Source of the DNA: Coprinellus micaceus
Lineage: Eukaryota > Basidiomycota > Agaricomycetes > Agaricales > Psathyrellaceae
Direction of reading: 5' to 3'
DNA: 64,000 nucleotides
Assembly (NCBI GenBank): GCA_951394405.1
Contig: OX596338.1
Coordinates: 4,030,001-4,094,000 of the forward strand
The position numbers and the translations under genes are program-made. The notes under the pieces are model-generated. The model saw only the letters and a program-made list of their open reading frames with translations, did not search any database and was not told where the DNA came from. Shown one piece after another: positions 23,584 through 34,490 of this stretch (its first letter is position 1; the number at the start of each line of letters is the position of its first letter).

Positions 23584-26500
23584 TCAGTACATAACAGCCT
23601 CGGAACAGTTCCGGGGAAATAAACCCACAGAGAAATACATATGCCTCTGGGCATACTGCGAAAGAGGCTTGAAGTGTGTCCTGAAGGACTGAAGGTTCGC
23701 TGCAGCACCCTGACTGGTGACCGTGCCCGAGTCGGAGAACAAGCCGCCTTGATTAGGGTCGTAGTGAGTCTTGGCCCGGGCGCATACGATGTCGGCATCT
23801 GCAAGGGAGGGAGAGCATGAGCTTAGGTGCGAAAAGAGAGACTATTGGGCGAGGGCGACATACAGTATACAGGTGCTGGGATAGAAACCGAGCGTGTAGC
23901 ACGAGCGTAGACATGGCAAAGCGAGAATGCAAGGGCTTGAAGGGCGTCCGCGCTATGAAGTGATGTGTATGGTGTTCAGTAACCCGAAACAGCAAAGGGA
24001 AGAAGCAATACGTACTTGAACATGTTCTCATCGTACAAAACCGAGTAATGGGACGACCTGCTTGTTCCCAAAAGACCACCGTGGCTTTGAAGATAAAAAT
24101 CGAATTCAATGGGATGGCCGATGTCGCGATCAACGACGAGGCCAGCGGGTGCGTTACCCGACCTGTCCTTGTCGGCATCATTGACCGGCTTGAAGCTGGG
24201 TAGCAGGGAAGATGACAAGTTGAGAACAATGTACTGGGTGAGGAGAGTGTGCGAGATGTACTGACCGAATATGGTGCCGCTTGCCGACGACAACGAAGGT
24301 AACCCTGCAGTCCTTCATGTCGCACTCAACGAGAGCCTCTGCGCAAAGGGGTTCGTTCAGCAATCCACGGCGGAACGGTACCGAACCGGGAGAGAATCGC
24401 ACCTTTGAGCAACGTCAATTCCCGTTCAATGACTTGAGCGAACTGGCCTTCGGAAACACCATCTACGAAAGGGCTTTCATCAGACACTGTCCATCAACCA
24501 ACAAACCCGACGCACCTCGGAAGAAGATCAACCTCTGAGGCTTCAATTTCGGGGCCTTCTCAACCTCTCGACGGTAGTTCACGTAGTTGTTGAGGCAATG
24601 CTACATGTGGACGTTAAGCACGAGAAACCACCTTGAGAGGACGCTCATCCGACGTACCACGGCCATCTCCTTCAAATCCGAAATGATTTCCTGCCGCCCT
24701 TCCTGGACCCGGTCAGTTGCAATGTACTTGGCGCAGTGCCTGTCGACACTCGACACGAGCGCCGTGAATGAAGGACGTCCATCGGCTCCAGGTGCTGGGT
24801 GTATGACATCCGCTCCTGTAGATTTGCCCATTCAAGTGAGTTCGTGGGTGGGCTGCCACACGGGGAACACTTACCCATGACGATAGTGGGGATCGCAGGA
24901 TCAGCCAGCGACGAGGCAAGGGCGGGATCCGGGATGCTGTTCACTCCTCCCAATTTGACGTTGATCCTGTACGCCGGTGTTCAGGCCGAAGAAAAATGAT
25001 AGAGACAAACGGAAGCTTACTTCAGAAGGACGTTGGCCCAGTATTGGGGGTTAGCGCGGGCGCACTTGCCTGACTTGAGGCACTGGGTCGCGACACCCTG
25101 AACCACATCGCCGAAGCTACGATCGTGATTAGAAATTTAAAGGTGATCTAGCTGCGCACGAAAGTTTAAACTTACTGCTTGACGGCGGTGTAGATCTCGT
25201 CTCCGTTCTCGGGCAGGACGACTACATAGAGAGTGGGGCCGACCTTCTTCTGTTGGTAGACCATTTTCCCCGCGGTTTTCAGTTGCTGGAAGTCGGTGTC
25301 AGAGCGACTACACACGTCTGCAAGGCCTGTATTGCAAACATACCTCTCCGATGTTGCCGTTGCCGTTCTCGTAGCGAATGAGAGGACTGTTGTTCAAGAA
25401 CGTAATTCCTATAAAAGCCACTAGTCAGCCCTGATGAAAGGAAGTCAGGACGCAGCAAAGACCTACCGACGTTCCTCGCCTCGGTGACGAGTCCCTGGGC
25501 CATGCCTTGGACACGACCCTGGTCAAATCGATGCTGACTTTCGTACACGACGACGATCCACTCCTTGATGGGGGCGCACGGCTTCCACAGCTTCTTCTGG
25601 GCCATGTTCCAGGACCCATTCCTTGGACCCTAGAACGAAAATCAATGAGCATCGCGCACGACTTCTCAAGTCCAAAAGACACAAAAATTGAACATACAAC
25701 TTGAACGTTCTGCCCATAAAAGAGCTTGGGAGCGTTAAGGACACGTGCGTTGATTTCCATAGGTCCTCTGGAGGTGTTGATGTTGATCCCGAGGGCGGTA
25801 AGGTACTGCGATTGACCATATCCCAGGTACTATATCGTCTATTAGTTCACGGTACCGAATTAAACAGCAGGCCGCCTACCTGAATACCTCGTCGGATGAT
25901 CTCGAATCGTTCGTCAGGGGTCTTCTTGGAGAAGGTGAGGACGTCGTTCATCTTGTTCGGGGGGATCTGCTTCCGGACGATCTGCCCAGCGGGAACCATG
26001 CAGACCTCCAATGGGACCATCGCGGTCTTTCCGACCTGCGCATGTCACGTCAGCTCGAGCACGGAAAGGATGGCTACACACAGCACCCACCTCGGCACAC
26101 AAAACATTGGCATGGGCGAGCGGACGCCCAAGCTTCTGCTGGAAGTATTGGGCAACGGTCATCTGCTTACCGTTGTTGTCGAACTTTATTTGGTTCGCTC
26201 CCACCCGGCTGAGCCCGCGGACAACCCGCTTGTGGGGGGTACCTTCGACGATGACATGGACACCCTTGATGAAGCGTTCGAGCTTGACGCGGACATGGTC
26301 CGGGAGCCCGTTTTGCGGAGAAAGGTAGTTTGGGTTGCTCTGCCCGATGACCTCCAAGCACAGTCCGATCAGTGGCCCTTGCCTGTACATAAGCCCAGTC
26401 GCGATGTCGACGTTGATGAACACTTTTTCAGGACCAGGGCGGAACGACTGAAAGAGGCCGCGCCAGAGCTCGATCCCAGCGCCAATGGCCCTCTTCTCCA

Positions 26501-27462
26501 GTCCTTCGATGAAGAACGAGCGGGTGTTGAACGGGAAGTTCAGGTTGGGCTCCATGCGAAGCGCCACGTTGCATGCCTAGGGAAGGGTCAGCTTTCGCGG
26601 CCGCGCATCTCACTGCAGGCGCACCGTGATGGCGGTCGTGGCCTCGTCGTCGTGCGATTGCTGGCCGTGCACGAAACGGCGAAGCAATTCGGGGTTGATC
26701 GTGGCTGCCAAAGTCACCTTGACCTTGTACACTTTGGGTGCCCGAGTGGGGTTGGCCCCGCCGTTGGCCTGAGGCAGGGGAACATTGAACTGGGCGAACG
26801 ATAAGCTTCTTGAATCAAAGGACAAAAGAGACTGTTACTTCTTGCGTGTCATTTCCCGACAGGGCGAGGCGAGCAGTACAGAAGAGGTTCTTCCTCCCGT
26901 CGTATGACCCTCGCGGCGTGAAGACCTGTGGTGCAACATCGAATTGGAGGGTCTTGATAATTTGGAGGTTGAGCCGGGCAGGCAGGTTGTCCGGCGAGAT
27001 CGCTAAAACTCGTGAGACAACGAACGGCCCTACCATCGTATGTCCACATACCAACTAAACAAAGTCATTAGCGCCCTCAAAGAGGAAAGTCTCAGAACCT
27101 ACCATCGTAATGGTGAATTGTCGCATCTGGGATAGTCGCCTCAAACGCGTTGACCAGAACCTTGATCACACGGCCAGCTTGACCGTACCCGACTCTGCCA
27201 TCGCGCTTGACGCCAACGGTCTTGATGTGTGCGGCTTACAAGATGAAAGAAAGGGTATGAAGCGAATCGATTGCTTTATCAAACGACTATCGCAAAGATA
27301 AAACTTACCCGAGGAAACCAGAGTAGGACCGACTGTTGTACCACCGCGACCAGCACCTGCACCACCACCTCGTGCGCCACCCCGCGCGCCGCCTCGGGGG
27401 TTTCCACCCCCGCGACCGCCGCCACCTCTGGGGCCTCCTCTAGGTGCTGCTCTCGGAGGCAT
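23584..27462 (-). CDS. Argonaute (N, PAZ, MID, PIWI), predicted slicer-competent
   Basis: About 19-20 exons on the minus strand give about 935 residues. The N-terminus is an Arg-Gly box ([12 protein letters not shown]). The N domain has [14 protein letters not shown] and [16 protein letters not shown] lies in the long exon 26576-26091. MID shows [10 protein letters not shown] and [11 protein letters not shown], then [13 protein letters not shown] has [10 protein letters not shown] (first Asp), RQEIISDL (Glu finger), DGVSEGQF (second Asp, its codon formed across a splice junction), [37 protein letters not shown] and ARAKTHYDP (His). The DEDH tetrad is therefore complete. In fungi such proteins load small RNAs for quelling-type silencing. 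The start at 27462 is preferred over an ATG 13 codons upstream. The C-terminal 12 residues after MYF are unusual, so the last splice or stop is uncertain. No Dicer or RdRP lies in the window. Confidence 0.9.
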
Positions 27463-27774
27463 AACGTCAGTTGGACAAAGAGGTTTCGAAGAAAAGAACA
27501 ATCGAGGCCAGGCGCTTGTCCGAGCGTCTGGAGATGGTGGTAGAAGCCAGGAATCCGTGGGGCGGTGAGGTTTATAACCAATTTTGGTCCGGAAATCACC
27601 GAGGTGCCAAAACTCCGCTGGTACTATATCCGGCGCAAAGTCCGAACCTCCACCGTCGTCCGCATCTCCGTGGGCCTCGGATACTGGGCCCTACTCTCTG
27701 GATCGCAGTCATAATTCTTGTCGTCGAGGAGACTCTGCGATACAGACGCTACTGAGCTCCTACAGTGAATGCGA

Positions 27775-27875
27775 TAAGCCATCCGAAGCGCGGCCGCAGC
27801 ATCCTCTTCTGAGCTCACCCAATTCATTTGCCTTCTCAGCGCAATTCTGCGCTCAAACTGCGCTACAGAAATAGC
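27775..27875 (+). repeat. Degenerate dispersed segment, copy 1
   Basis: It begins with AAGCCATCCGAAGCG and, in one frame, reads KPSEARPQHP...SSPNSFAFSA before a TAG. It matches the segment near 29908-30010 in both DNA and conceptual protein. Confidence 0.45.
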
Positions 27876-29150
27876 TCGGGAGAACCAAAGCTGCGGCGAA
27901 GCATCGTGTAGGGTCTGGACTGTGCTCTGTGACGTTGTGTCATTCTCGGCAACCTCGTGCCAGGTTGACCCGACATCCACCGATAGACGCCCAAACATTC
28001 TGTGTCTTGAGTATGCATTCGAAATACATTATGAACGGGCTTGTGCAAATTACTGGTGACTCACGCGGTCTCTTAAGGTTCGTCGGGGGACATATGAGTG
28101 GCATGAAAGCATGGTTGGCGCCATTTCAGGACCTCTGAAGTCTTGACGGAGCTTTCCAATATCGTGACGCACGCAACCCATTTGCCTCGGATAAAGGTTG
28201 AAGGAGCAGAACGGAGAGAAATGGGCTCGCTATCCACTAGAACATTGGGATGTGATCAGTGGCCAATACGGAAAGGGAAGCAACAAAGCCTTACGCATCG
28301 AGAAAGGAAAAGGCAGAGGAAAGGGTGAGCTGACGGAGCCACAACTGGCGGGGTAGCACCCATGTTGCCAATGTTGGCGAGGGGTGCATGATAATTACCC
28401 CTCCACAACGATGATCCCAGCGGGGGCGCTCGTTTCAGGGCCCATCAGCTTGAGTTACCCATCTTGGCATCCAGCGTAGATCGTCGAAACCTTCACCATG
28501 GACGGGATGGCAACGGCCAAAGGTGAACTTGTGTTCGGCAAGTGGTCAAGAGAAACAACAGGCGGCGCACGGTGGACAAGGATTCTCTGTATCGGAGCCA
28601 CTGTTGTTCGGCGTAGACTCTTCATCCCTTTCGTGATACGCCGAGGGCCTAATATTGACAATGGCGATGCCTTACGGGGGAGGATGGGTCGGTACGGAGG
28701 AACTACAGCTTTGCACTTGTCCAACGGATCCATCACAGGTTCGTTGGAGGCTGGCCTGCAGGAAACCGCGGGCTGGACGCCCACAGGGACCAATACCGAG
28801 ATCATTGATTTAGCGCCCTGGGAGAAACGAACGGGGAGAACGAACAGGAGAAAGGGAAGAACGAATATCACGTCCGGGCTTCGCAATGCTGAAGCACCTG
28901 GAGGACCAAGACGACTCCCGGACGGCGGAACTTCGTAAGTCGAGGACACTGTCCCAAGATCAAAGGCGGGACGGCCTTAATAGCTTTGCCTCGTTTCACA
29001 CCAGGCCTTTATGCACGCGATGAGTCGCATCGTCGGGAGACGCTTGAACAAACTATAGATAAGAGAGGGGAAAAACTTAAAGAATGAGGAGTGGAAGATA
29101 AGAAGAAAAACCTCCTCCACCCCGATAGCGAGCCACTCATTCCAGATGAA

Positions 29151-29610
29151 GAGCTTCACAACGCGGGGTGCCGTCCCAAAAGAAGAGACCGAAGGCCCTG
29201 TCTCTACTCATTCCAATTAGGCACCACCGCGTTCGGAGGATCGCGTCGGAAAAGTGTGTCAAGTGTCGTGGATAGTGCCAGAGGGGCGAGAAGGCACTAA
29301 AATAAAATAAAATTGGGAAGCAGTAAAAAGGGGTAAGGGCGGGCTCACTTCACAAGCTGAGCATCAAAAAGCGCGATGAACCCCGGACGAGGAGCTTCAC
29401 AAAGCGGGGCGCCATCCCAAGAGGAGGAACCAATGGCTCTGTTTCTCCTTACTCTTATTCAAGCACCACCGCCTGTGAGAGGTCACGTCGGGGATCTTGC
29501 TATGGATGGCGGCGCAAAGGCGAGGGGGTATGAGGCGAAATGGTAAAAGCGGGTTCACTGAATGCGCGGGGACGAGCTTCACAGTAGTGCAATTCCGTCC
29601 GTGAGCCTTG
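29151..29610. repeat. Three tandem degenerate copies starting GAGCTTCAC
   Basis: Copies start at 29151, 29392 and 29574. The first two continue alike for about 70 bp (GCGGGGTGCC / GCGGGGCGCC, then CCTGTCTCT / TCTGTTTCT, ACTCATTCC / ACTCTTATTC and CACCACCGC). The third is recognisable for about 35 bp only. Non-coding. Confidence 0.5.
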
Positions 29611-29854
29611 TCCCTTTAAATCGGAGGGGGGACTGACGCACCATAATGGTGGAACGGAATCAAGAGGTGAAGAGGGCGCGCGAAAGCTTGGCGTGTCCCG
29701 GCAATCGCCGAGAAATTGAATCCCCGATGGTCTGTGGTTGACCAGAACTGTCACTCCCTTCAATGGATCTCCCATCTTACCCCAGGCTCTTCACCTACAA
29801 GCCCCACTGGTATCTTGGAAACCCCTCATTCTATAATGTAGGCCTCTCTGAAGC

Positions 29855-30010
29855 ATCGGGGATGGGGTGGCCGGGCCCCGAAGCCGTGCGTTTGGTCCGG
29901 CTAGACGCGAGAAGCCATCCGAAGCGCTCGTTCCACCACAACATTCTGTTCCGAGTTCACCGAACGCATTCGCCTTGTCTGCGAGATGCTGCGCTACTGG
30001 GTTTGCATGA
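29855..30010 (+). repeat. Degenerate dispersed segment, copy 2
   Basis: It shares GCATCGGGGATG and AAGCCATCCGAAGCG with a segment at 33999-34062, and shares the KPSEA...SSPNAFALSA reading with 27775-27875. It probably belongs to the upstream part of the P450 duplication. Confidence 0.45.
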
Positions 30011-30694
30011 GGGAACTGTTCTTACGCAACGGTAGCTAACCGCTCAAGTATCCTTGTTTGAGTACGCGATCAATGAATATCGCATCCCAGACTACGACCA
30101 GACGTTGGAGACACCGGGAGTATCTCCGGGACGGCAAGCATTCGAATTGGAACGAGCTTGATTTCGGCGTGAAGTCTCCATCCTCCTCGCAAGATGACCA
30201 CCGGTGTATGGTTCGAAGTCTGATACGTGAGTGGCCTGTATATTTCCCTTGGAGCCGATTTCACTGAAGGTTACGCAATGTGTCCGGAGAATTGTGGAAG
30301 GCTCTAAAGGCCTTCGGATGTGTGTATGCTTGAAAGCTCTATAACGCCGCCCTCCGGGGTGACAAAGAGTTACCCCAGCACGCCCTGTATTCAATACTCG
30401 TTTCCCAAACGAGGTGGAGTTGCTGACGCATTTACCTTCGGCAGAAGAAACTTCCCAAAGGTATAGGACCATCTGGAGCCGTCAAGCCCGTAGCCGTAAA
30501 CCACTCGATCGAAATGCGTAACTCGTCCCGTGTCTTCGAAATCGGTTGGCCAATCGTCGCATGCTGACCGGAAAATGTGTCATTGAATTGACACTTGCAA
30601 TGGGCCTTCGACGACTGCTCACCCCCTCAAAGGGCTAGAGATCCTACAAACAGACATCCACAGATTGTGTCCTCTGCCGTAACCCACTTTGGCG

Positions 30695-30699
30695 TATAT
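30695..30699 (+). promoter_or_regulatory. TATA-like box of P450 copy A
   Basis: TATAT lies 74 bp before the start codon. The surrounding block (CTCTGCCGTAAC then CACTTTGG) is preserved in front of copy B at the same distance, which supports a promoter role. Confidence 0.4.
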
Positions 30700-30768
30700 C
30701 TTATGCAGGTGCTCTTCCAAAAGATCCTCGTGACATTCTTCTTTTTTTCATTCAACAGTTCTCTTGAG

Positions 30769-32652
30769 ATGGAATTAATCGACGTCAAGTCAGTCCTCCC
30801 CGAGAACAGGCTTTCCCTCAGCCTGGTCTGTTTCCTCAGCCTTCTCATCTCATATGCCGTCGCTGTGACGTTCTATCGTCTTTATCTCCACCCTCTCTCT
30901 GCCTTCCCCGGGCCAATTCTAGCTGGCGCCATGGGCTGGTACGAGACATACTACGATGTCTATAAGAGGGGGAAGATGGTGGAGAAACTGGGAGCCCTTC
31001 ACAAGCGCTATGGTGGGTCGTTCTCTCTACCATCCATCCCCAACGGGTTTTGAACATTGTGTCCGCAGGCCCGGTCGTCCGTATGGGACCAAACAAGGTA
31101 CGGCTCATGTTTCTACGACTGTCAGTTATGTCTAAAGACGACCCGCTCAGCTTCATTTCTCCGACATCGCGGCCTACGATGCCATCTACACGAATAGAGA
31201 CTTCCGAAAGACGTCCCAGTTCTACGACGTCTTCCTCGCCTCTGAGGCCTCTTTTGGTACCGTCGACAACAAGTTTGCCAAGGCTCGACGCGACCTGCTG
31301 CGCTCATTCTTCTCTCGCAAAGGTGTTCTCAAGCTCGAGAACATCATTCAAGACACCATCAACCGCCTCATCGTGTCCCTCTCGAACAGAGTCGGGTCGC
31401 CCAAGCCCCTCAACCTGCACCACGCACTCTCGTGCATCACTATGGAAGTTATCAGCGCGTACTGTTTCGCGAAACACTACGACGCTATAAACTACCCCGA
31501 CTATGCTTACCCCGTTGCTCTTGCTCTACACGCATCCAACCGCATGGGATGCGTCGCCCAGCACTTTCCCTTCGTCTTGGACGCGCTCTTCGGTCTTCCG
31601 GAATGGCTCATCAGGCTCGTTTCCCCAGACGCACTCGCGTTCCCCGACTTTCGCCGGACCCTAGACGACCACATCGAGAAGATATTGAAAGACCCTGCGA
31701 CGCTCGAACAGGCGGAACACGACACCATCTTTCACCACATGCTCAACCCCAAGTCCGGTCAGAAGGCACCCTCGGAAAAGTCATTGAAGCAAGAAGCCGC
31801 GGTGCTTATTGCCGCTGGGACGGAGACGACTGCGAACGCCTGTGCGTACGCGGTGTTCCATGTTCTCACCAATGCACATGTCAAGGAGCGATTGATGAAG
31901 GAGCTCGTGGAGGCTTGGCCTGACGTGGACGCTCCGATGTCTTTGGAAAGGCTCGAGAAGCTTCCGTATCTGGTACGTCTCCCGCTCGTTCGTCCTAGCA
32001 GCTCTACGATGTCTCACCTATATCCCGGCACAGTCGGCAGTCGCACACGAAGCACTTCGGTTCTCCCATGGTGTCACCGCCGTTCTGCCCCGTGTCGTTC
32101 CTGAGGCTACGGAGATCGCGGGCGTAGCCGTGCCGAAAGGTGTACGTTGTCCCTTCTACTTTCATATTCAACAATCTGAAGGAACGCATCCTAGACCATC
32201 GTGCACATGGGACAAATCTTCGTCCACCGCAATCCCGACATGTTCCCCGATCCATTCACGTTCAGGCCCGAGCGATGGGTCGAGAAGGGATCTAGCGACC
32301 TCGTCAACTACCTGGTCCCGTTTTCCAAGGGTCCGAGGGTGTGCCTCGGAATCAAGTGCGCTACTGGTTCCCCTGGATTTGCCTCGACTCCTCACTGACA
32401 CCAACTCCCGACAGCCTCGCATGGGCCGAAATATTCCTTATCCTTGGAAACATGTTCAGGAAGGTGGACCTGGAGATCGTTGATACGACGTACGCGTTCT
32501 GACCACCATTGGCCGTTGATACTTACTAACCCTCTTCCAGGTTCGAAGATCTTTCGGATTTCGAGGCCTATATACTTCCCATTCTAAGGAACCCAGTGAA
32601 GGCGCGCGTCAAGAAAGTGGAAGGAGTCAACCATTTGTCGGGCCAAGCTTGA
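30769..32652 (+). CDS. Cytochrome P450, tandem copy A
   Basis: Seven exons (30769-31012, 31069-31097, 31151-31972, 32034-32141, 32195-32355, 32415-32489, 32541-32652) encode 516 residues. An N-terminal membrane anchor (SLVCFLSLLISYAVAVTFY) precedes the Pro-rich HPLSAFPGP. The I-helix oxygen-binding motif is AGTETT, the ExxR motif is EALR (371-374), RPERW follows, and the heme loop is FSKGPRVCLG with Cys451 as iron ligand. All P450 signatures are intact, so it should be a microsomal monooxygenase. The substrate cannot be read. It is about nine-tenths identical to copy B in the large exon. The splice sites agree exactly with copy B, and introns, promoter and 3' spacer are also related, so the pair arose by segmental duplication. 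Unlike the two other P450s here, exon 3 is uninterrupted. Confidence 0.92.
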
Positions 32653-33142
32653 AGCAATGGGCGACGACGGCAGGGGGTGTACCCTGGCTTGGCTTCGTTG
32701 TGTTCTTCGTGGAACGGAGGGTCCGATTATCTGAATATTTTGTAAGTACTTTTGTCTGAATGTCTTTTGGGTCGTCCTTTCCTGTAAGTAACTCGATCGC
32801 ATGATTCGCATCAAACAGACGCCCGCTCAGCGACCGTGCCGAATGGTTTTGATCCGCCGTTCCGCTCTTGCTTCCTGCCACCATCATGCGCCAACTGCCA
32901 TTGCCCCCATATTAAGCCTGTTCACCTACAACATGACTCGCAGTAAGTCCGAGCCATGGGTGCCCACGGTGCCTCGCTCAAACAATGGTTGCGGGGTGTT
33001 GCGTTTTCGCGAACCTCAATGGCTTTGATCAAGGTGATTACCACAAAGCAAGAAAGATTGGGCACCGAGTGGCAACGCTAGAGAGTCTATCATCTGGTGC
33101 GCTCTCAATGCTATATTTCCCGTGTACCTCCCACTGCCCACG
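32653..33142. other. Spacer of duplication unit A
   Basis: No gene. It is alignable with 36375-36890 over most of its length, for example ACTCGATCGCATGATTCGCA, copied in both. The TATA box seen in the unit B spacer is changed here to TATCATC (33088-33094). Confidence 0.6.
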
Positions 33143-33638
33143 ATGAGTAGGTATTTCATCGACGAGCACAGTCCCAAGGTTGGTGCGCAGAAGATAGAGC
33201 GCTCCGAGCAGGGGCCGGCTCTGGGTGTGAATAGTCCGCCTTTATCCTTGACTCATGTCCATATTTCGCCCCTCCAGACATAAAGTCGAGGAGCCTTCCC
33301 CGGTCACGGTGCTCAACCCCACCCCTGACGATGTGAACAAGGACGTCCTGGTTCAGAAGACTGTCCCTGGGTTCAAGCTCGTCGTCACTGAAGTAGCCGA
33401 AGAGGGCAAATTAGACGGCTCGGCTTCAGCTACACTTCTGTCTCTCACGCCACGGGCATCCGGCTCCGACTTGCTTCAAGTTCCGCCACGCAAGGATAGG
33501 CGCCTCAAGGCTCAGAATGGGACCAAAATTGTGCCTCGAGACTTGAGAGCAGTGGTTCCTGAAAAGCGTCAAGGCATGATTGTTATCCCTGAGCTCGTGA
33601 ATTTTCCTCGCATTGTTGAGGATAGCGTCGACGTCTGA
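33143..33638 (+). CDS. MSRYF-type orphan protein, copy A, shortened
   Basis: Two exons (33143-33224, 33286-33638) give 144 residues. It is the partner of the gene at 36891-37533: both begin MSRYF followed by Asp/Glu, both share NPTP-D-DV, the VLVQKTVPGFK or closely similar core, and IVIPEL-FP. No known domain, signal peptide or membrane segment is visible. Compared with copy B, a small insertion after DSV brings a TGA at 33636. Beyond it the frame still reads the copy B-like VNVPEAPST for a while, so the C-terminal 50 residues have been lost. The donor site used also differs slightly from copy B. Function unknown; it may be a gene decaying after duplication. Confidence 0.55.
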
Positions 33639-34415
33639 GCCGTGAACGTCCCCGAGGCTCCTTCGACTCCCCCCGCTGGGCAAGCTGCACTTCAGAGGTA
33701 GAGGCTTACCGGAGGACTTCGAGAAATCGAGTCCACCTGTCTGGCGCTGGTGGTAGGAAACTAAGGAGGAAGGAACGATCTCCGCCCAATGCTTTGGCTC
33801 CGGCAATCGCTGATGCGTTCGATCTCCGAACCCAAGTCCTCTCGCCCTAGGTCAGAGATGCTTTCAATCGAACCAGTCATCGATAGTCACCTCCTGATCC
33901 TCACTTCCCTCGATATACCACCCATCGTAGTCTCACAGCTTCGCTTGAAAAATCTGCTGTCTACTCTCGAAATCCCTTTTGCAATCTGGACTTCCTGGAG
34001 CATCGGGGATGTGACCAATCCACCGAAGTCCTGGAACGGCTGGGCATGGAAGCCATCCGAAGCGTTCATCCGAGACCTGCTCGAAGGTCAACCATTCTAC
34101 TATGACAAAGCCACCCCTAATCATGCTCATCGGCTCCTCGGTTATTCCTCACCTTCTGGACAAGGTGGATTGGCCGTACCTTCGGCAGAAGCTAGTTTTG
34201 CACAAATCGTGGAAACCACTCACCCGAAATCCGTAACTCAGCCTATGGCTTCGAAGTCGATTAGCCAATGATCGCATGCTGACTGGAAGGTATGTCAACT
34301 GAAGTGACGCTACCAATGCGTCTTGGGCGACTGGTCGCCGGTTAAGGCTCTTCAGATCCCACACACGGAGTCTTGTCCACAGGCCGTGTATTCTCTGCCG
34401 TAACGCACTTTGGCC
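33639..34415. other. Junction region between duplication units
   Basis: It begins with the decayed tail of the orphan gene. A frame at 33789-34271 (160 codons) reads WSIGDVTNPPKSWNGW and WKPSEAF, and part of it is related to 29855-30010, but I see no complete gene. From about 34150 the sequence is alignable with the region before P450 A (TACCTTCGGCAGAAG shared with 30431). Confidence 0.45.
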
Positions 34416-34422
34416 TATATAC
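34416..34422 (+). promoter_or_regulatory. TATA-like box of P450 copy B
   Basis: TATATAC lies 75 bp before the start codon, in the same block as before copy A. Confidence 0.4.
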
Positions 34423-34490
34423 TATGAATGTGCTCTCGCAGAAGATCCTTGTGCCATTCTTCTTTTGTTTTGCCCAACGGCTTGCTTGAG

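Larger units (their letters stand above)
27463..30690. other. Repeat-rich intergenic region, no firm gene
   Basis: Frames such as 28498-28938 (plus, 146 codons, ATG in good context) exist, but the opposite strand is equally open and no domain is visible. The stretch contains degenerate related segments around 27780, 29910 and (further on) 34045, and a tandem repeat from 29151. It looks like the remains of duplicated genes. Confidence 0.4.

Noticed and set aside
28498..28938. Open frame of 146 codons with a good start context
   Set aside because: The opposite strand is open over the same interval and neither product resembles a known protein.
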